64,000 nucleotides of DNA from Ambrosia x helenae (Eukaryota > Streptophyta > Magnoliopsida > Asterales > Asteraceae): NCBI GenBank assembly GCA_030844895.1, contig CM061233.1, forward strand, positions 93,643,719 through 93,707,718, written 5' to 3'. Shown piece by piece: positions 33,853 through 46,300 of this stretch. Numbering within the stretch: position 1 is the stretch's first letter; each line of letters begins with the position of its first letter. The notes under the pieces are model-generated. The model searched no databases and had not been told where the DNA came from. It saw only the letters and a program-made list of their open reading frames with translations. A program made the position numbers and the translations under genes.

Positions 33853-36800
33853 CTATTGATTGGATTGTCTTCTGTCTTCGTCCATGGCTTTGTTCAACAA
33901 CTTAATTCTGAGCTGTTTCTTCTGTTCTTTGGTCATTTCAGGCTCTAACTTTCTCTTCACTGGTTTCGACACATTTGCCATCTTCACCATCTTGCCAAGT
34001 TTGTTATCCAAATTACTCCCCGCATTAATATCATATGCAAAGCAAACTCCAACCACTTGAGTATACTTCTTTGCTTGATCAGCGTCATTCGGCTCACAAT
34101 GAATCGGATTATAGAAAAGCATGATGATGTCTTCAAAAGTACAGTTAATCAACCACATCGGATCAAATACATGAACATGCTTGTACTTGTCCTTCCCGTC
34201 TCTCAACACTATCACTGCTTCAGCCTTCCTCCAATCATAATACCAGAAAATAAAGTCAGCACTGAAATGTTGTGGCATGGGCATCAAAGGTATTTTCCTC
34301 ATCACTTCAGGTGCCTTGTATATCAAAGTAACCCGCTTCAGCTTGGTTTTAGGATCAATATCCCTATGAACTTTCCTTCGGGGATATTGTGGCTTGAATC
34401 TATTCCATCTCGTTCTACTTTCCCAAACCAGCTTGTCTGCACACCAACCGACATGTGTATTGTTCACTGAAGCACCTGACATAGGGAATCTACATAAATC
34501 TCTGACCGCCCAGTACGGTAGAGTTAGCAAATCAATGAATCTGTGAAAGTACAAGATCCCTGTTTCCCATTTGGCAGCTAGACACTTCAGCCTGCCCAAA
34601 TATGTCCACCCAAGAGCTCTGCCTTTGAACTTGGCATTGTGAAATCTATAGAAATTTCCTTGAGCTTCAGGCTTCGGTTGGTTTTCATCCATTTCTCTTA
34701 ATTTCTTCAAATAACTCTTCAATTCATCAGATTGATTTGAAGACTCTTGCTTATTAGCACCAAACACCTTCTCTACAAACTCTGCACTTCTTTGCTTTGC
34801 CTTTTTCTTCGCCGAAATGTTTGATGTCTCAGTAAAATCAGGAAATATTTCATCTTCATCAGTTTGTCTGAAGTACTGTGGAAATTCTTCATGCGTTATG
34901 TCTTCAATTTCCACTTTATCAAACTCAGGAGTATTCTTGTCATCTGAGTGACTTCCAATATCCTTTTTAGGAATATCTGGAATCGACTCATCTACAATAA
35001 ACTCCTCAAATGTTTTCCCTACTCTCTGTGCAAGTCCTTCCAGAATTTCCTTTGCCACAGAAGCAGGTACTTCACCTTCTTCAAGATCAGGATCGTTGTA
35101 TTCCAATTCATATCTCATGTCATCTGTTTGGAATATCTCAGCAAAACATCCTGTGAACTCAATAGTCCATTCTCTTCTTTCCAACATATCTATATATACT
35201 TGTTTAACATCATCTGTTAAAGATCTCACCTTTTCATTCCAGAAGATACTCTCATCTGAATCAACGTTCTCACCTTTCTTTTTCTTCGAACTTGATTCTC
35301 CAGCATTTTTCTTTTTAGGTGTTCTCTTTTCAAACGTAAACTTTGACGTATCATCTCCTCCATCATTATCATCACTACTACTACTATCATCCTCTTTCTG
35401 ACTCCCAGACCCTTCTACATCATCATCATCATCATTCTTATCATCCTCATCATCACTTTTCTCTGACTCTTCATCATCCTCATCATCATCTTTTTCTTTG
35501 TCCGATTCAGACGGTTCAAAGTCAACTTGCTCTTCTTCTTTTTCTTTATCTTCTTCTCCCTCCATCAACTTGGGTGCAACATTGTACAAATTATCAATCA
35601 AATCACAAAGGCGTTTGTTCTCAGCCTTTAGTTCTTTGTTGTCTTCTTTGATCAACTTTAGCCTGTTCTTGTTTCTTGAACATTTACCCTCAAGCTTTTT
35701 ATTCTTTGCTTCAAGCTTCTTAACCTTCTCGTTAATCTCATCTTGATTTGACTTAAAGCTACCACTATCTGAAGCATCTTTTCTTCATTCTGCTTGAACT
35801 TGGCTATTTCAGCTTGTTGAGCCACTATCATCTTCATCATGTCATCCATTTTCTTGTTCACCTGCTTCATTACATCATCATCCACAGTGACCTTCTTAGA
35901 TTTGGATCTAGATGGCTCAACTTCAACTTCCTTTTCTTTCTGAGGCTTTCTAAACATGTCAAGTACATTATCCAGTGCAACATTTAATTGATCAACTGGT
36001 AATGTCTCTGCCTCTTTAAATTTCTTTTGCTTTTTAGTGACCGGTGAAGACAGCTTCGATGACGTACCAGCATCGGGTACTCTTTTTCCCTTCAAAAGTT
36101 GGACTAATTCTTTCTCTCTCAACTGCTTAGAACTTGTCTTCTTAGCCATGGTCTTGTGCTTAGGCTTGGGCAAGTTTACTACCACAGTCTCTCCAGTATT
36201 CAACTCATCCATGTCAACGCCTAATCCTTCATCTTCAACATTCAACGACTTCTTACTTTTCTCAGCTTCCTCAATTGATTTGTTTAAAGATTCAGACTCA
36301 CCAACCATAGTGGCCTTACGTTTGGTGGCCCTAACATTCTCAGCATCAGAATCCCATTGTTCTTCTTCCTCAGTTTCTTCTGAATCCACTGATTCTTCAT
36401 CCACCAAACCAGTACCTTTCTTAGCAGTTGTTTTCTTTCTCACCACCTGTTGCTTAGAGCTCCCTTGATCAGTTTTTCCCTTACCCTTCCCTTTGGCTCC
36501 GGGATTAACTACCTGTCTCTTCCTCTTAGTATTAGCATCTGCATATACTAATGGATCATCATTATCAGAATCGCTCTCAGTATGCCTAGCCTTGTTCTTT
36601 CCAGGATCAGTGTAATCCTGTTTTGCTAGAGCCCCAAACAATCTTCTGTATGGTGGCCTTTCATTGTCTGGCACACCCTTATAACCTTTCATTCTCACCA
36701 AAGTTCGAATGTTCATGTGGTCTTGACCAATGATCTGTGTAGGATCCTTTCTCAAATCAGGATACTTGTGGTCAAATATCATCATCAAAAATCTAGGGTA

Positions 36801-37484
36801 TAACATGAACTGCTTTTTCTTCAAACCCTTTAACATTTCCAGCATATGATCCAGTATCATCCCAGACACGTTGAATGGTTTGTTGAGAGTCAACGCAACC
36901 ATCAACGAGCTTAGACTTCTCCTCATCACATCATATCCACCGCTCACACATCCAAACACGTGGATTATGACATGTGCCAAATATTTGAATTGCACGCTCA
37001 GCTTTCCCTTATGCATGGAACCATCAGTAATCGCTCCTTTATACTTCATTCTGAGGAAACATGCCTTCTGTTCAGTCCATGATAGTTCTCTTGGATCTTC
37101 ACTAACTTCAAACTTTATCTGGAGAGCTTCTCTAATATCAGACTCTGTTATAAACATCTCCATTTCTTGTATCTTGCTTTTGATAATTGTCTGATTATCC
37201 CAGAAGTCATACTTCGCGTTCTTGTAAAAGTCTTCAACTATATCCTTGTAGATAATAGTCGGAGTAGCTAAAGCATGTACAACCCTGCTTCTCTTCAAGA
37301 ACTCTATAATTCCAGCAAACTCAGTATTCTTCTCCACGTCACCAAGATATGCACAACAGTTATGGGATCTTTTGAACGGCCAACTGCTTGCACTTGATTA
37401 TTCAGCCTCCTGAACATTCTCTGGAACTGGATCTGTAACAATATTCTCCACTGGAGTCTCAATATTCTCAGTTTGGTCTGCCAT
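33853..37484 (-). pseudogene. additional ORF of the copia element (aORF), ~1200 codons, broken
   Basis: Lies downstream of RNase H on the coding strand. It starts MADQTENIETPV at 37484, meets TAA at 37398-37400 (probably CAA mutated), and continues open in the same frame. The N-terminal third (37337 to about 36600) is a globular domain with DFWDNQTIIKSKI and a Leu-rich segment. Next come Lys/Glu- and Ser-rich linkers, then a coiled coil near 35900-35580. The frame changes in the coiled coil near 35775, and both sides read as the same heptad-like protein. A long acidic Asp/Glu/Ser block follows, then a second globular domain (GRALGWTYLGRLKCLAAKW, WYYDWRKAEAVIVLRDG). No transmembrane segment or signal peptide is visible, so an envelope-like role is not supported. 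Function unknown. Confidence 0.75.
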
Positions 37485-39852
37485 CTGTACATCAAAATCA
37501 AAGAAATACGTCAAAATACGAAATCGACAAAAAATTAAAATTTTAAGATTTAAACAGTTTCTACATTCGCCCATTTTAAACAGGTCGAATGTGAGTTTTT
37601 ATGGTACGAATGTGAGATTTTCTGGTCGAATGTGAAAAAGTATTGAATTAAAAACACATTCGCCCAATATAAGTTTCATTCGTCCATTTCATTCCACCTT
37701 CGCCCTTTTATTGACCCGAAGGTGAAAACATGATAATCCCTAAAATTCAAAATTTTGTCAATCTTGAATTTAAACGTCTAATTTTGATTGAAAAGTGTTC
37801 TACTATGGCCGATTAACACTCGTCCATCACCAATTATTCCAATTATTCAATTTATATCAGTTTTTAAAAGAAAATTAGGGTTTTATCAACCAAACAATCG
37901 ATTGACCCATTAAACGTTGTTATAACCCTAATTTGTTAATCCTTCTCCCCTAAAACTGATATAGATTGAAATGTAATCAAAATTAATCAACAACAAACAC
38001 CCTAAGATCCTAAATTCTAAAACCCTAGGTACGGTTCTAATAACGACGAATCTGTGTTCGTTAGGGCTCCATTACCTGTGAAATTGATATGAAAACAATC
38101 AGTAATAATCAGGGAATAAAAGCCACAAGTAAAAGAAATCAAAGCAACAAGGTGTTTGGATCGAAAGAAAATTTTGAAGAACAGTGAATGAAGGTTCGAA
38201 TCTGGAAACAGCTTATATATAAGGTCCATCTTCGCCCGTTGTGACGGTCGAATGTGGGATAGTTTCACATTCGGTCCAACTGAATGGCCCGAAGGTGAAA
38301 ACTGTCACCCGAAAGTGGAATTTGATATGAAATTCCCACACTCGCCCATTCAAAAATGGCCGAAAGTAAAGATTTTTCCACATTCGACCCAATTAAGGGG
38401 CGAATGTGAAATGGAAAAATCTGAAAAGTTTGCCAAATCACGAATTCGAATCCCGTTCAACGTTTTGCAATCTGTTAAGCTTCCAAAATTCATATTTTCA
38501 CCTTTTGAATGATACAAAGCCCAGATGGTGTTATCAAATCTCAGAAATTGACCATCAAGCATCCCCGGTTATCAAAAATAAAGCAGAAATGCAAAAATTT
38601 TGGGTTCTCTGAAATTTTATCAAAACACACCTAAAATCTTTTTGGATTTTGTATCTTTTTGACAATAAAAGTAAAATGCAACAAAGTAAAATGCATCAAA
38701 GTAAATGAAAGCAGTAAACATTTTGTGATATCCGGTAAGAGGATCATATCAGTTTTCTGAGAAATCTGATCACAGCGTTGATCTATTTGATTAATATTAT
38801 CATTAGAAACAGTATGTGACACGGCAATTGCTGATATTGTGGTCCACGTAAGCTCACATGCAGACAATTACGCAATGCTTTAAAATGATACGAGTTAGAT
38901 GTATTAGACTAACACATTGTGGTGCCCACACACATGACATACTCCCGTATCAAGTAATTGCACAAAGCTTCGTCGTAACGCGTGATTATGCCAGAGTTAT
39001 CCGTAAAAGTTACAAAGTATATAGCACAGAGGTGTACAGGTCAGCAAACGAATGCAGCAGAGTAACATGTGCATATACACTAGGTTGAGGCTGATATTAA
39101 CCACTGATTTGCATCAGAAAGTCAATACGATGTAATAATGATCTTTGATCAATAAAACATAAAGTTCCTCAATTCGGTAACTTTCGGTTTTGGCATTTAC
39201 GCTCTTTTAGCAAATATTCTGATGAAACTAGGTCCGTAAATCAATACGACAAAAATTTAATCAGAATATCCCGGATAACCATAACATAACGACCCGAAAC
39301 CTCAGATTTTGGCAATCCTATCAAACGAAATTACGGTACTAAGACCATATGCCCATGAGGTGTTCAGCCACGAACGCGTAGTTCGTTATGTTTGTATCAC
39401 TAATGCACGCAATATTTAGTCTACGAAGCCTATCAGCATATCACACGTAGTCAACATACGCCTCATTATACTATACAATTCTTTTAGCTTGTGTCAGATC
39501 CCCACTGATGTACTATCATTTCCTCTTTTTATCCAGGAAATCATTTTGGTTTTTCTAATTTTTAGGTCTTTTGAATTTTTCAATGTTTTTGGTTTTTCTG
39601 ATAAAATGGCTCCCCCTAAAATAAAGAACATATTTTTGGGTTTTTAATTTTTCTGAAAAACAAAACAAAAATTTGAAAGAAACAATCCACTCGAAAGCAT
39701 CAACTTCTTTGAGGATTAAACAATCCCCTCGAAAGCATCAACTTCTTTGAGGATTACGATAGAAAAGAGAAATTCCCAATTAGCAAAGAGAAATTCCCAA
39801 TTAGCAAAATATTAAAAAACTAAAACTAAAAAGCGATAAACCGAGGTGCCGA
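37485..39852 (-). other. non-coding spacer between RNase H and aORF
   Basis: No domain found. It contains two TTCGCCC/GGTCGAA motif clusters (about 37558-37725 and 38225-38412) and short tandem duplications at 39688-39805 (CTCGAAAGCATCAACTTC twice; GAGAAATTCCCAATTAGCAA twice). Confidence 0.7.
37558..38412. repeat. TTCGCCC / GGTCGAA motif clusters in the copia spacer
   Basis: Words such as ACATTCGCCCA, CTTCGCCC, GGTCGAATGTG and CCCGAAGGTGAAA alternate in both orientations and can pair as hairpins. The same word family recurs in the LTRs (33616-33790), the leader (47400-47720) and the gypsy LTR (61920-62110, 62895-63075). Confidence 0.75.
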
Positions 39853-41394
39853 TTAGTCCTGTTTTTCTTTTATATTGTTTACTTTTAAAAGATATTCAAA
39901 GCGGGATCTGTCAAAAGCTTTTGTAAACAAATCTGCACGTTGGTAGTCAGTATGGATTTTGACCATATCTATCAATTCCTTAGCGTAACAATCACGGATA
40001 AAATGATATTTGATCCGGATATGTTTCGCCTTAGAATGATTTTCAGTATTTTTAGTTAATGCGATTGCGGCTTCGTTGTCACAGTGTATAGGGGTTTTAA
40101 GAAACTGCAAACCGTAATCCACCATCTGCTGTTGGATCCAGAGTACTTGCGAACAACAACTCGAGGCTGCAATGTACTCAGCTTCACAGGTAGACAGCGC
40201 CACGGAAGTCTGTTTCTTGCACTGCCAGGTAATTAACCTGCTCCCTAAAAACTGGCAACCAGCTGTAGTAGATTTGCTATCTTTGTCACAGCCGCCCCAA
40301 TCTGCATCACTAAAAGCAATAAAATCAAAATCATCATCATTAGGGTACCAAAGTCCTTTTGAGGGACAACCCTTCAGATATCTAAGGATACGCTTGACCG
40401 CCGTCAGATGACTTTGTTTCGGCTTCGATTGATAGCGAGCACAGAGACATGTTGCATACATAATATCTGGTCGAGACGCCGTCAAATACATCAGAGATCC
40501 GATGATTGCTCTGTATGTAAATGGGTCCGTCAGCTCCCCCTTAGCATCCACTCCAATCCCGTGATTGGGTTGAATTGGGGTATCCATCGGCTTAGAGTCC
40601 TCCATCTGGAACCGGCTCAAGATGTCGGATACGTATTTCGTCTGGTGAATGAAGATCCCGTCGGGTCTTTGGTCCACCTGCAAGCCTAGGAAAAACTGCA
40701 TCTCCCCCATTGCGCTCATTTCGAACTTTTCTTGCATGACAGTTTCGAATTCCCTGCATAAAAGCTCGTTAGTTGAACCAAATATTATATCATCAACGTA
40801 AATCTGCACTAGAAGCAAATCATCTCCCGTCTTCTTCGTGAAGAGGGTGCAATCGACGAGGCCGCGCTTAAATCCTTTGGAGATGAGGTATGTACTTAGC
40901 TCCTCGTACCACTGTCTCGGAGCCTGGTGCAAACCATATAAAGCTTTGTTCAGCACGTAGACCTTATCCCGGTGGATTGGGTCCTCAAAGCCTGGTGGCT
41001 GCCCGACATAAACCTCTTCCTTGACTTTCCCGTACAGAAATGCGCTCTTAACGTCCATTTGATAAACTTTGAATTTCTTGTATGAAGCAAACGCAAGGAA
41101 CATCCGAATAGCTTCAATCCGTGCTACCGGTGCATAGATTTTGTTATAATCAATCCCTTCGATTTGATGGAAACCCTGCACAACCAATCTGGCTTTGTTA
41201 CGAACAATAACCCCACGATCATCCTTCTTGCACTTAAACACCCATTTAGTGCCTATTTTCTTCCTTCCCGGTGGCAAATCCGTGAGCGTCCAAACCCCCA
41301 ATTTCTGGAATTGTAATAACTCCTCCTGCATAGCTTCAACCCAGGCATCTTCGTTCAAAGTGTCATTGTATGTCCTTGGCTCTACCTGCGACAC
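39853..41394 (-). CDS. copia reverse transcriptase and RNase H
   Basis: A 513-codon open stretch. The RT domain starts near WTLTDLPPGRKKIGTKWVFK; catalytic Asp114 lies in VYQMDVKSAFLYG, and the YVDD active-site box is at 199-202. The RNase H domain follows with SDADWGG, TCEAEYIA and HCDNEAA carrying acidic catalytic residues, then a His in NHSKAKHIRIKYH, and ends KEKQD. It is open throughout. Upstream, a single in-frame TAG (41410-41412) separates it from the integrase ORF, so in this copy it would not be made as part of the polyprotein without readthrough. Converts element RNA to cDNA inside virus-like particles. Confidence 0.92.
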   Translation of the reverse strand: MSQVEPRTYNDTLNEDAWVEAMQEELLQFQKLGVWTLTDLPPGRKKIGTKWVFKCKKDDRGVIVRNKARLVVQGFHQIEGIDYNKIYAPVARIEAIRMFLAFASYKKFKVYQMDVKSAFLYGKVKEEVYVGQPPGFEDPIHRDKVYVLNKALYGLHQAPRQWYEELSTYLISKGFKRGLVDCTLFTKKTGDDLLLVQIYVDDIIFGSTNELLCREFETVMQEKFEMSAMGEMQFFLGLQVDQRPDGIFIHQTKYVSDILSRFQMEDSKPMDTPIQPNHGIGVDAKGELTDPFTYRAIIGSLMYLTASRPDIMYATCLCARYQSKPKQSHLTAVKRILRYLKGCPSKGLWYPNDDDFDFIAFSDADWGGCDKDSKSTTAGCQFLGSRLITWQCKKQTSVALSTCEAEYIAASSCCSQVLWIQQQMVDYGLQFLKTPIHCDNEAAIALTKNTENHSKAKHIRIKYHFIRDCYAKELIDMVKIHTDYQRADLFTKAFDRSRFEYLLKVNNIKEKQD

Positions 41395-41409
41395 ATAACA
41401 CGCAAACGA

Positions 41410-43290
41410 CTAATCATTTTGACTACCAGATTTTTGAATTTTGGCATATAATGCTAAAGCACCAAAACTCTCTGGCGAGTTAACGCTTCTCAGCTGCCCT
41501 CTGGTCATAACACTGCTTCCAGGATCACCGATAACTTGCTCCAGCGGGTGAATACGATGAATCCGAGATTCCGGATAATCAGGTACAGTAACTCCCGTCT
41601 GAACAGTCAAGTTTTCTACAGCATCCAGATCATGACCCGTGTTTGATGATGAAGCAACATCTGGAGTTGGAGTTGGGTTCACTGGCAGTGCCTCTGGTTC
41701 TTCTGCATGTTCAAGAATGACTTCTTCAAATTGTTCAACTTCAGATTCTGAAGAGTCTAATGAAGTTGAAGCCTCTTGAAACACTTCTTCCTCTTGTATA
41801 GGAGCATTGGTATCATTAGAAGCTGGTAGGGGGTTCACGGTGATTGGACGCACCAACGGTGAAGTCGTCGCGTTTTCACACTCGTAAAGTAATCTGATAA
41901 CAGCTTCTTCAACCAAGCTATCTAGATTGAATGATTCAAAGAAGTCTTTGTAATCAAACATCCAATCAGGACCCGTGCCTTGCAAATTTTGAGTATATCG
42001 TTGAACTTCCACGTTAGCCCAATCCTCCACTCGACGAGTTCGCTTGTTGAATACCCGTTTGAGCGGGGTTGCATATCCAACAAAGTATCCCTCCTTAGCT
42101 TTAGGACTAAACTTCTCACTTGGATTCAACATCGTGCATGGCGCCCCAAAAGGTTCTAGATACTCTAAGTTTGGCTTTCGTCGGTGTAACAGTTCATAAG
42201 ATGTTTTACCAAACTTCTTCACTGTTAGAACCCGATTTAGTGTATAATTTGCTGCATAAATTGCCTCGTTCCAGAACATTACCGGAAGATTTGAATCAGC
42301 AAGCATTGTTCTAGCCGCTTCAATTAGAGTCCTATTCTTTCGTTCAGCAACACCGTTCTGTTGTGGGGTGTACGGAGCCGAATATTCATGATGTATCCCT
42401 TTGCTTTCACAAAGTTCATCCATCTTGGCATTTTTGAACTCCGTCCCATTGTCACTCCGAATTCTCTTTATCTTCACATTGTAGAGATTCTCCAATCGAG
42501 TGAACAGAACTTTCAGGTTGTTAAAGGTGTCACTTTTGTTTTGCAAACACATCACCCATGAAAATCTAGAGTAGTCATCAGTGACAACTAAACAATAAAG
42601 CTCTCCAAGATGACTTTTGCGCTTGACCGGTCCGAATAGATCCATGTGCAATCGCTCAAGTGGCATCTCTACAGAGTTGACTTTCTTCACTTTGTGGGAC
42701 TGTTTGTGTTGCTTCCCCTTCTTACAACTTACACACTTGTCATTCAGATGGAAATGTTTCACGTTTACTCCATCGACAAGCCCATTTCTCACAAGTTGGT
42801 TCATTTTTCTCAGATGAATGTGCCCCATTCTTCGGTGCCACATTATCGATTCTTTCTCAGTCGCTTTGGATAGAAAACATGTTATTTGCCCCTGTGATGT
42901 CATCGCCTTGGACATATCAAGAATATAGAGATTGTTGACGCGAGGTGCCTTCAACATTATCCACTCCTTAGGAATTTTAAGGCCTGGTTTGAGAATATAG
43001 CAGGATTTGTCATCAAAATGCACAGTAAATTGTTTATCACATATTTGACTGACACTCAACAGATTATAATCAATCTGCTTCACATAAGATATCCGCTCAA
43101 AGCTCACTATCCCATTACTCACGCTCCCCTCCATTGTGATATATCCACCTTTATTTCCAGCGAATGCGACATACCCTCCATTGATGTTCTTCACGTCGAA
43201 CAACAACGCTAGATCCCCTGTCATGTGGCCTGAAGCTCCACTATCAACAATCCAAAGACTGCTAATAGGGCCAGCTGAAGCTCCCTGCAC
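41410..43290 (-). CDS. copia protease and integrase
   Basis: 626 codons. Protease: active-site Asp in WIVDSGASGHMTG near the start. Next the gag-pre-integrase HHCC zinc region (WHRRMGHIH to CVSCKKGKQHKQSH), then the integrase core with HMDLFGP, SDNGTEF and NGVAERKNR giving the D-D-E catalytic set. The C-terminal half is Glu/Ser-rich linker. It ends at TAG 41410-41412, but the same frame continues open into RT, so the stop is likely a point mutation (CAG to TAG). Upstream, the reading frame changes between gag and protease near 43300, at a natural boundary. Confidence 0.9.
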   Translation of the reverse strand: MQGASAGPISSLWIVDSGASGHMTGDLALLFDVKNINGGYVAFAGNKGGYITMEGSVSNGIVSFERISYVKQIDYNLLSVSQICDKQFTVHFDDKSCYILKPGLKIPKEWIMLKAPRVNNLYILDMSKAMTSQGQITCFLSKATEKESIMWHRRMGHIHLRKMNQLVRNGLVDGVNVKHFHLNDKCVSCKKGKQHKQSHKVKKVNSVEMPLERLHMDLFGPVKRKSHLGELYCLVVTDDYSRFSWVMCLQNKSDTFNNLKVLFTRLENLYNVKIKRIRSDNGTEFKNAKMDELCESKGIHHEYSAPYTPQQNGVAERKNRTLIEAARTMLADSNLPVMFWNEAIYAANYTLNRVLTVKKFGKTSYELLHRRKPNLEYLEPFGAPCTMLNPSEKFSPKAKEGYFVGYATPLKRVFNKRTRRVEDWANVEVQRYTQNLQGTGPDWMFDYKDFFESFNLDSLVEEAVIRLLYECENATTSPLVRPITVNPLPASNDTNAPIQEEEVFQEASTSLDSSESEVEQFEEVILEHAEEPEALPVNPTPTPDVASSSNTGHDLDAVENLTVQTGVTVPDYPESRIHRIHPLEQVIGDPGSSVMTRGQLRSVNSPESFGALALYAKIQKSGSQND

Positions 43291-43306
43291 ACAAAAAGTA
43301 AATCAT

Positions 43307-46300
43307 TTAGTTCTTTCGGGGGACCCAAGCCTGAGTCTTGGGTCTTTGAACATCAGCTTTCAAAGAAACATTCTCATTAACATTTTCAACAACTTTTTGT
43401 TTTGGATCAATCTTTTTCTGATTGTTCAAAACAGTTTCCTTTTTCTCATTGACCTTAGAAGTAGAAGCTCCTGGAGTACCATTGGGTGACCAAGATTGTT
43501 CAGACCTTTTAAGGATGCGAATCTGAGATTTTGGATTCTCAGTCGGTTTCTGAACATTGTTAACAAACGTAACTTTCTTGGTTACCTTATCTGATTTAAC
43601 AGACTTAGGTCCAACATTTGATTTGACAATCGGTTTTAGTGGAACCTTTTGCCTGTCAATTGTTGCGTTCACCACAGGCTTCCTCCATGATTGTTCCATA
43701 GCAATCCGATTTCTTCGATCATATTGAATTGGACGATTGTTCCTCATTTGATGAAAATTGTTTTGATTATAAAACTGTTGTTGTTGAGGAACAACTCGTC
43801 TGTGTGGTGGAACATAATGATCAATCGGCTTTCTCATGGAATTTCTCACTTCAACCTCGTGCCTTTTATGCCTTACATATGGACACTAAGCAAGTAAATG
43901 CCCTCGTTCCCCACATTTAAAGCATGCACGGTACTCTTCAAAAACATTTGGAGCATTTGGTTGAGCAAATGATCTAACAGGATATTGATCATTGTACTGT
44001 TGATTCCTCAAACTCTCAGGGAGTGGCCCTTTTGAGTAAGTAGGCTCATGAAAACCATTAGCTCTGTTATTGGGTCGAATGAACTCTGTGACATGGACCT
44101 TTGGTTCTTGAGGAACATCCAAATACAATTTCTTTAAAATTGCTGGTGGAATCTCATTTGTTTTCTCATGTTTTGGGAACCAAATGGTGCTTTCTTGCCA
44201 AATCTTTCTATTTTAGCATAGTTAGCATTTTTGATTGGGAATTCCTCATCAGAGATGATTTTATCGGATCCTTCCATCCGATAGAACACCTTGACAGGTT
44301 TGTCACATGGTTCATTCTTAACATCTTTTTTCTTAAGGTCCTTTTTAATCACATTCTTTTCAGACTTTTTCTCACGGTGAGCATTTGCCATCGGATGCAC
44401 ATGTTGAGATGATGAAACTGGTTCAGTAGTAATGATGTGATTGTCTTTTGGAATTTCACATGCATTAACAGTTTGAACATTACCAGTATCATCACTCTCT
44501 GAGTCTGAATCCACACTCTCAGCAATAACACCCTCATCATTCAAACCTAAAATCGGTCTCACATCGGAATGAGGATCACCAATACTCGAGGTATTAGATT
44601 CAATTTCCGATGATGAATCTGATTTTACCGAGCTCTCCGGTGTAACTTGGTGACAATTATGATTTTCAAAAAGCACCGGAGATGGCACAGACTTGTAATT
44701 AGTGGTTTGATCATCTATGATGTGGTCTACCACGTAAGCAATGTGCTTATAGCTTTCCAACTTTTTGTTTACTTTCTCAGCAAAGCATTTGATGGCTGCC
44801 ATTTCCAACTTGGTATTTTCAATTTCATTGATATAGTTGTTAATTGCCAATTGTTTTAATGATAAAGTGTTTTTCAAGTCGGAAATGTCCTTTTTGTAGC
44901 CATCTAATACCTTGTTGAAAGCATTCAACTCTTTGCGAGTAGATTGACTGTTCATGATAGCACTATCACGTTGAACTCGGAGTTGTTTATTCTCCTCAGT
45001 CAATCTATCACATGTACCACAATATTTATCACTTTTAATATCAGTGCTACACTCAGAACTTACAGGTTTTGGCGGATCAGTCATGGCCATCAATGCGAAA
45101 TGAGCTTCCTTTCCAGTAAAGAATCTAGAATAGTCAATCTTGGTGAAAGCATCATCAGCAATGCACGACTTCCTCGTCATCAGAAAATCCGCTTCTGCTA
45201 GCAACTGATCAATGTCATCATCTAGTGATGTAACACTTGCTTCCGTATCCGATTCACTGTCTGAATCAGAATAAACCGATTCACACTCCTCAGGAACATC
45301 GGAAACAGTATCAATCACCACTCCAGAATTAGCTTCCTCAACCTTAACCTCAACAGGTTCAGTCTCCACATCCATTTCAGCCTCAGACTCATCACTTTCA
45401 CACTCAGTTTCTTTCTTTTCATCCACCGTCACTGACTCTTCAATATCAACCTTGCAAGCAATGCAAGCCACATTGCCACCAGTAGTAATTTCCTCCACTC
45501 CTATTTGCAATCCCGACCAATCAAACCTTTCATCTTGTTGAGTCACCAATGCTTGATTCTGACTCGTGTTATGTTGTGTTTCATTCGATGTAGTGATTGG
45601 TATAACTGTTCGGTTAGTGTTGTTAGGAGATTGGTTTTGGTTTGATGTGTTAGGTTGTCTGTTTTGGTTGTTGTTAGAGTTATTTTGACGGTTTTGATAA
45701 TTGTTGTTGTTTTGGTAAGAAACTTGGTTTTGGTTTTGTTGTTGACGATTCTGGTAGCTTGCATTGAATGGGTTTCTATTACCTTGTTTTGGTGGCTGGT
45801 TTCATTCTCGTTTAAAGTGACCTTTTCCTCCACAGTTAAAACAAGTAACTTTCTCCTTGTTGAACCCGTAGGTTGTGTTAGGAGAAGTTCCCAAATCTGT
45901 TCTACCCGTCTTTTCAATAAACTCCGTAGCTCTTCTCATAATGCTTGCAAAAGCCCATTGGATATCAATGAGTTCCATCTCTTCCTTGTCGATCTGTGCA
46001 TAGTCTTCATTGGTTAAGTTGTTATTCCCAATTTGACTAGCAACTAATCCGTTGTAAGATGAAACCATTGCAGAGACTAGTGCAATATGTTGCTGAGCAA
46101 CTTCCACTGTCACATTGCCCAAGTTAGAAGTCTCCAAAACCACTGGTTGTTGATTAGGTTGAGTAACTTGGTTCATTGGTTGTTGTGATTGGCTAGCAGT
46201 GTAGAAAGCTGCTTGTTGCATTGGGGAGAATGGTGGAATGTAGGAATTGTTGTATTGTTGTTGTGGTGGTGGTGGTGTGTATGATGGTTGTGAACAGGAT

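Noticed and set aside
35343..35651. His/Tyr-rich plus-strand ORF
   Set aside because: Antisense shadow of the acidic low-complexity block of the copia aORF.
33853..37484. Copia aORF as an envelope gene
   Set aside because: No signal peptide, transmembrane segment or fusion-like region is visible; mostly acidic and coiled-coil.
39853..43290. Integrated plant pararetrovirus
   Set aside because: Integrase precedes RT and LTRs with target duplication are present, the Ty1/copia plan; no movement or coat protein.
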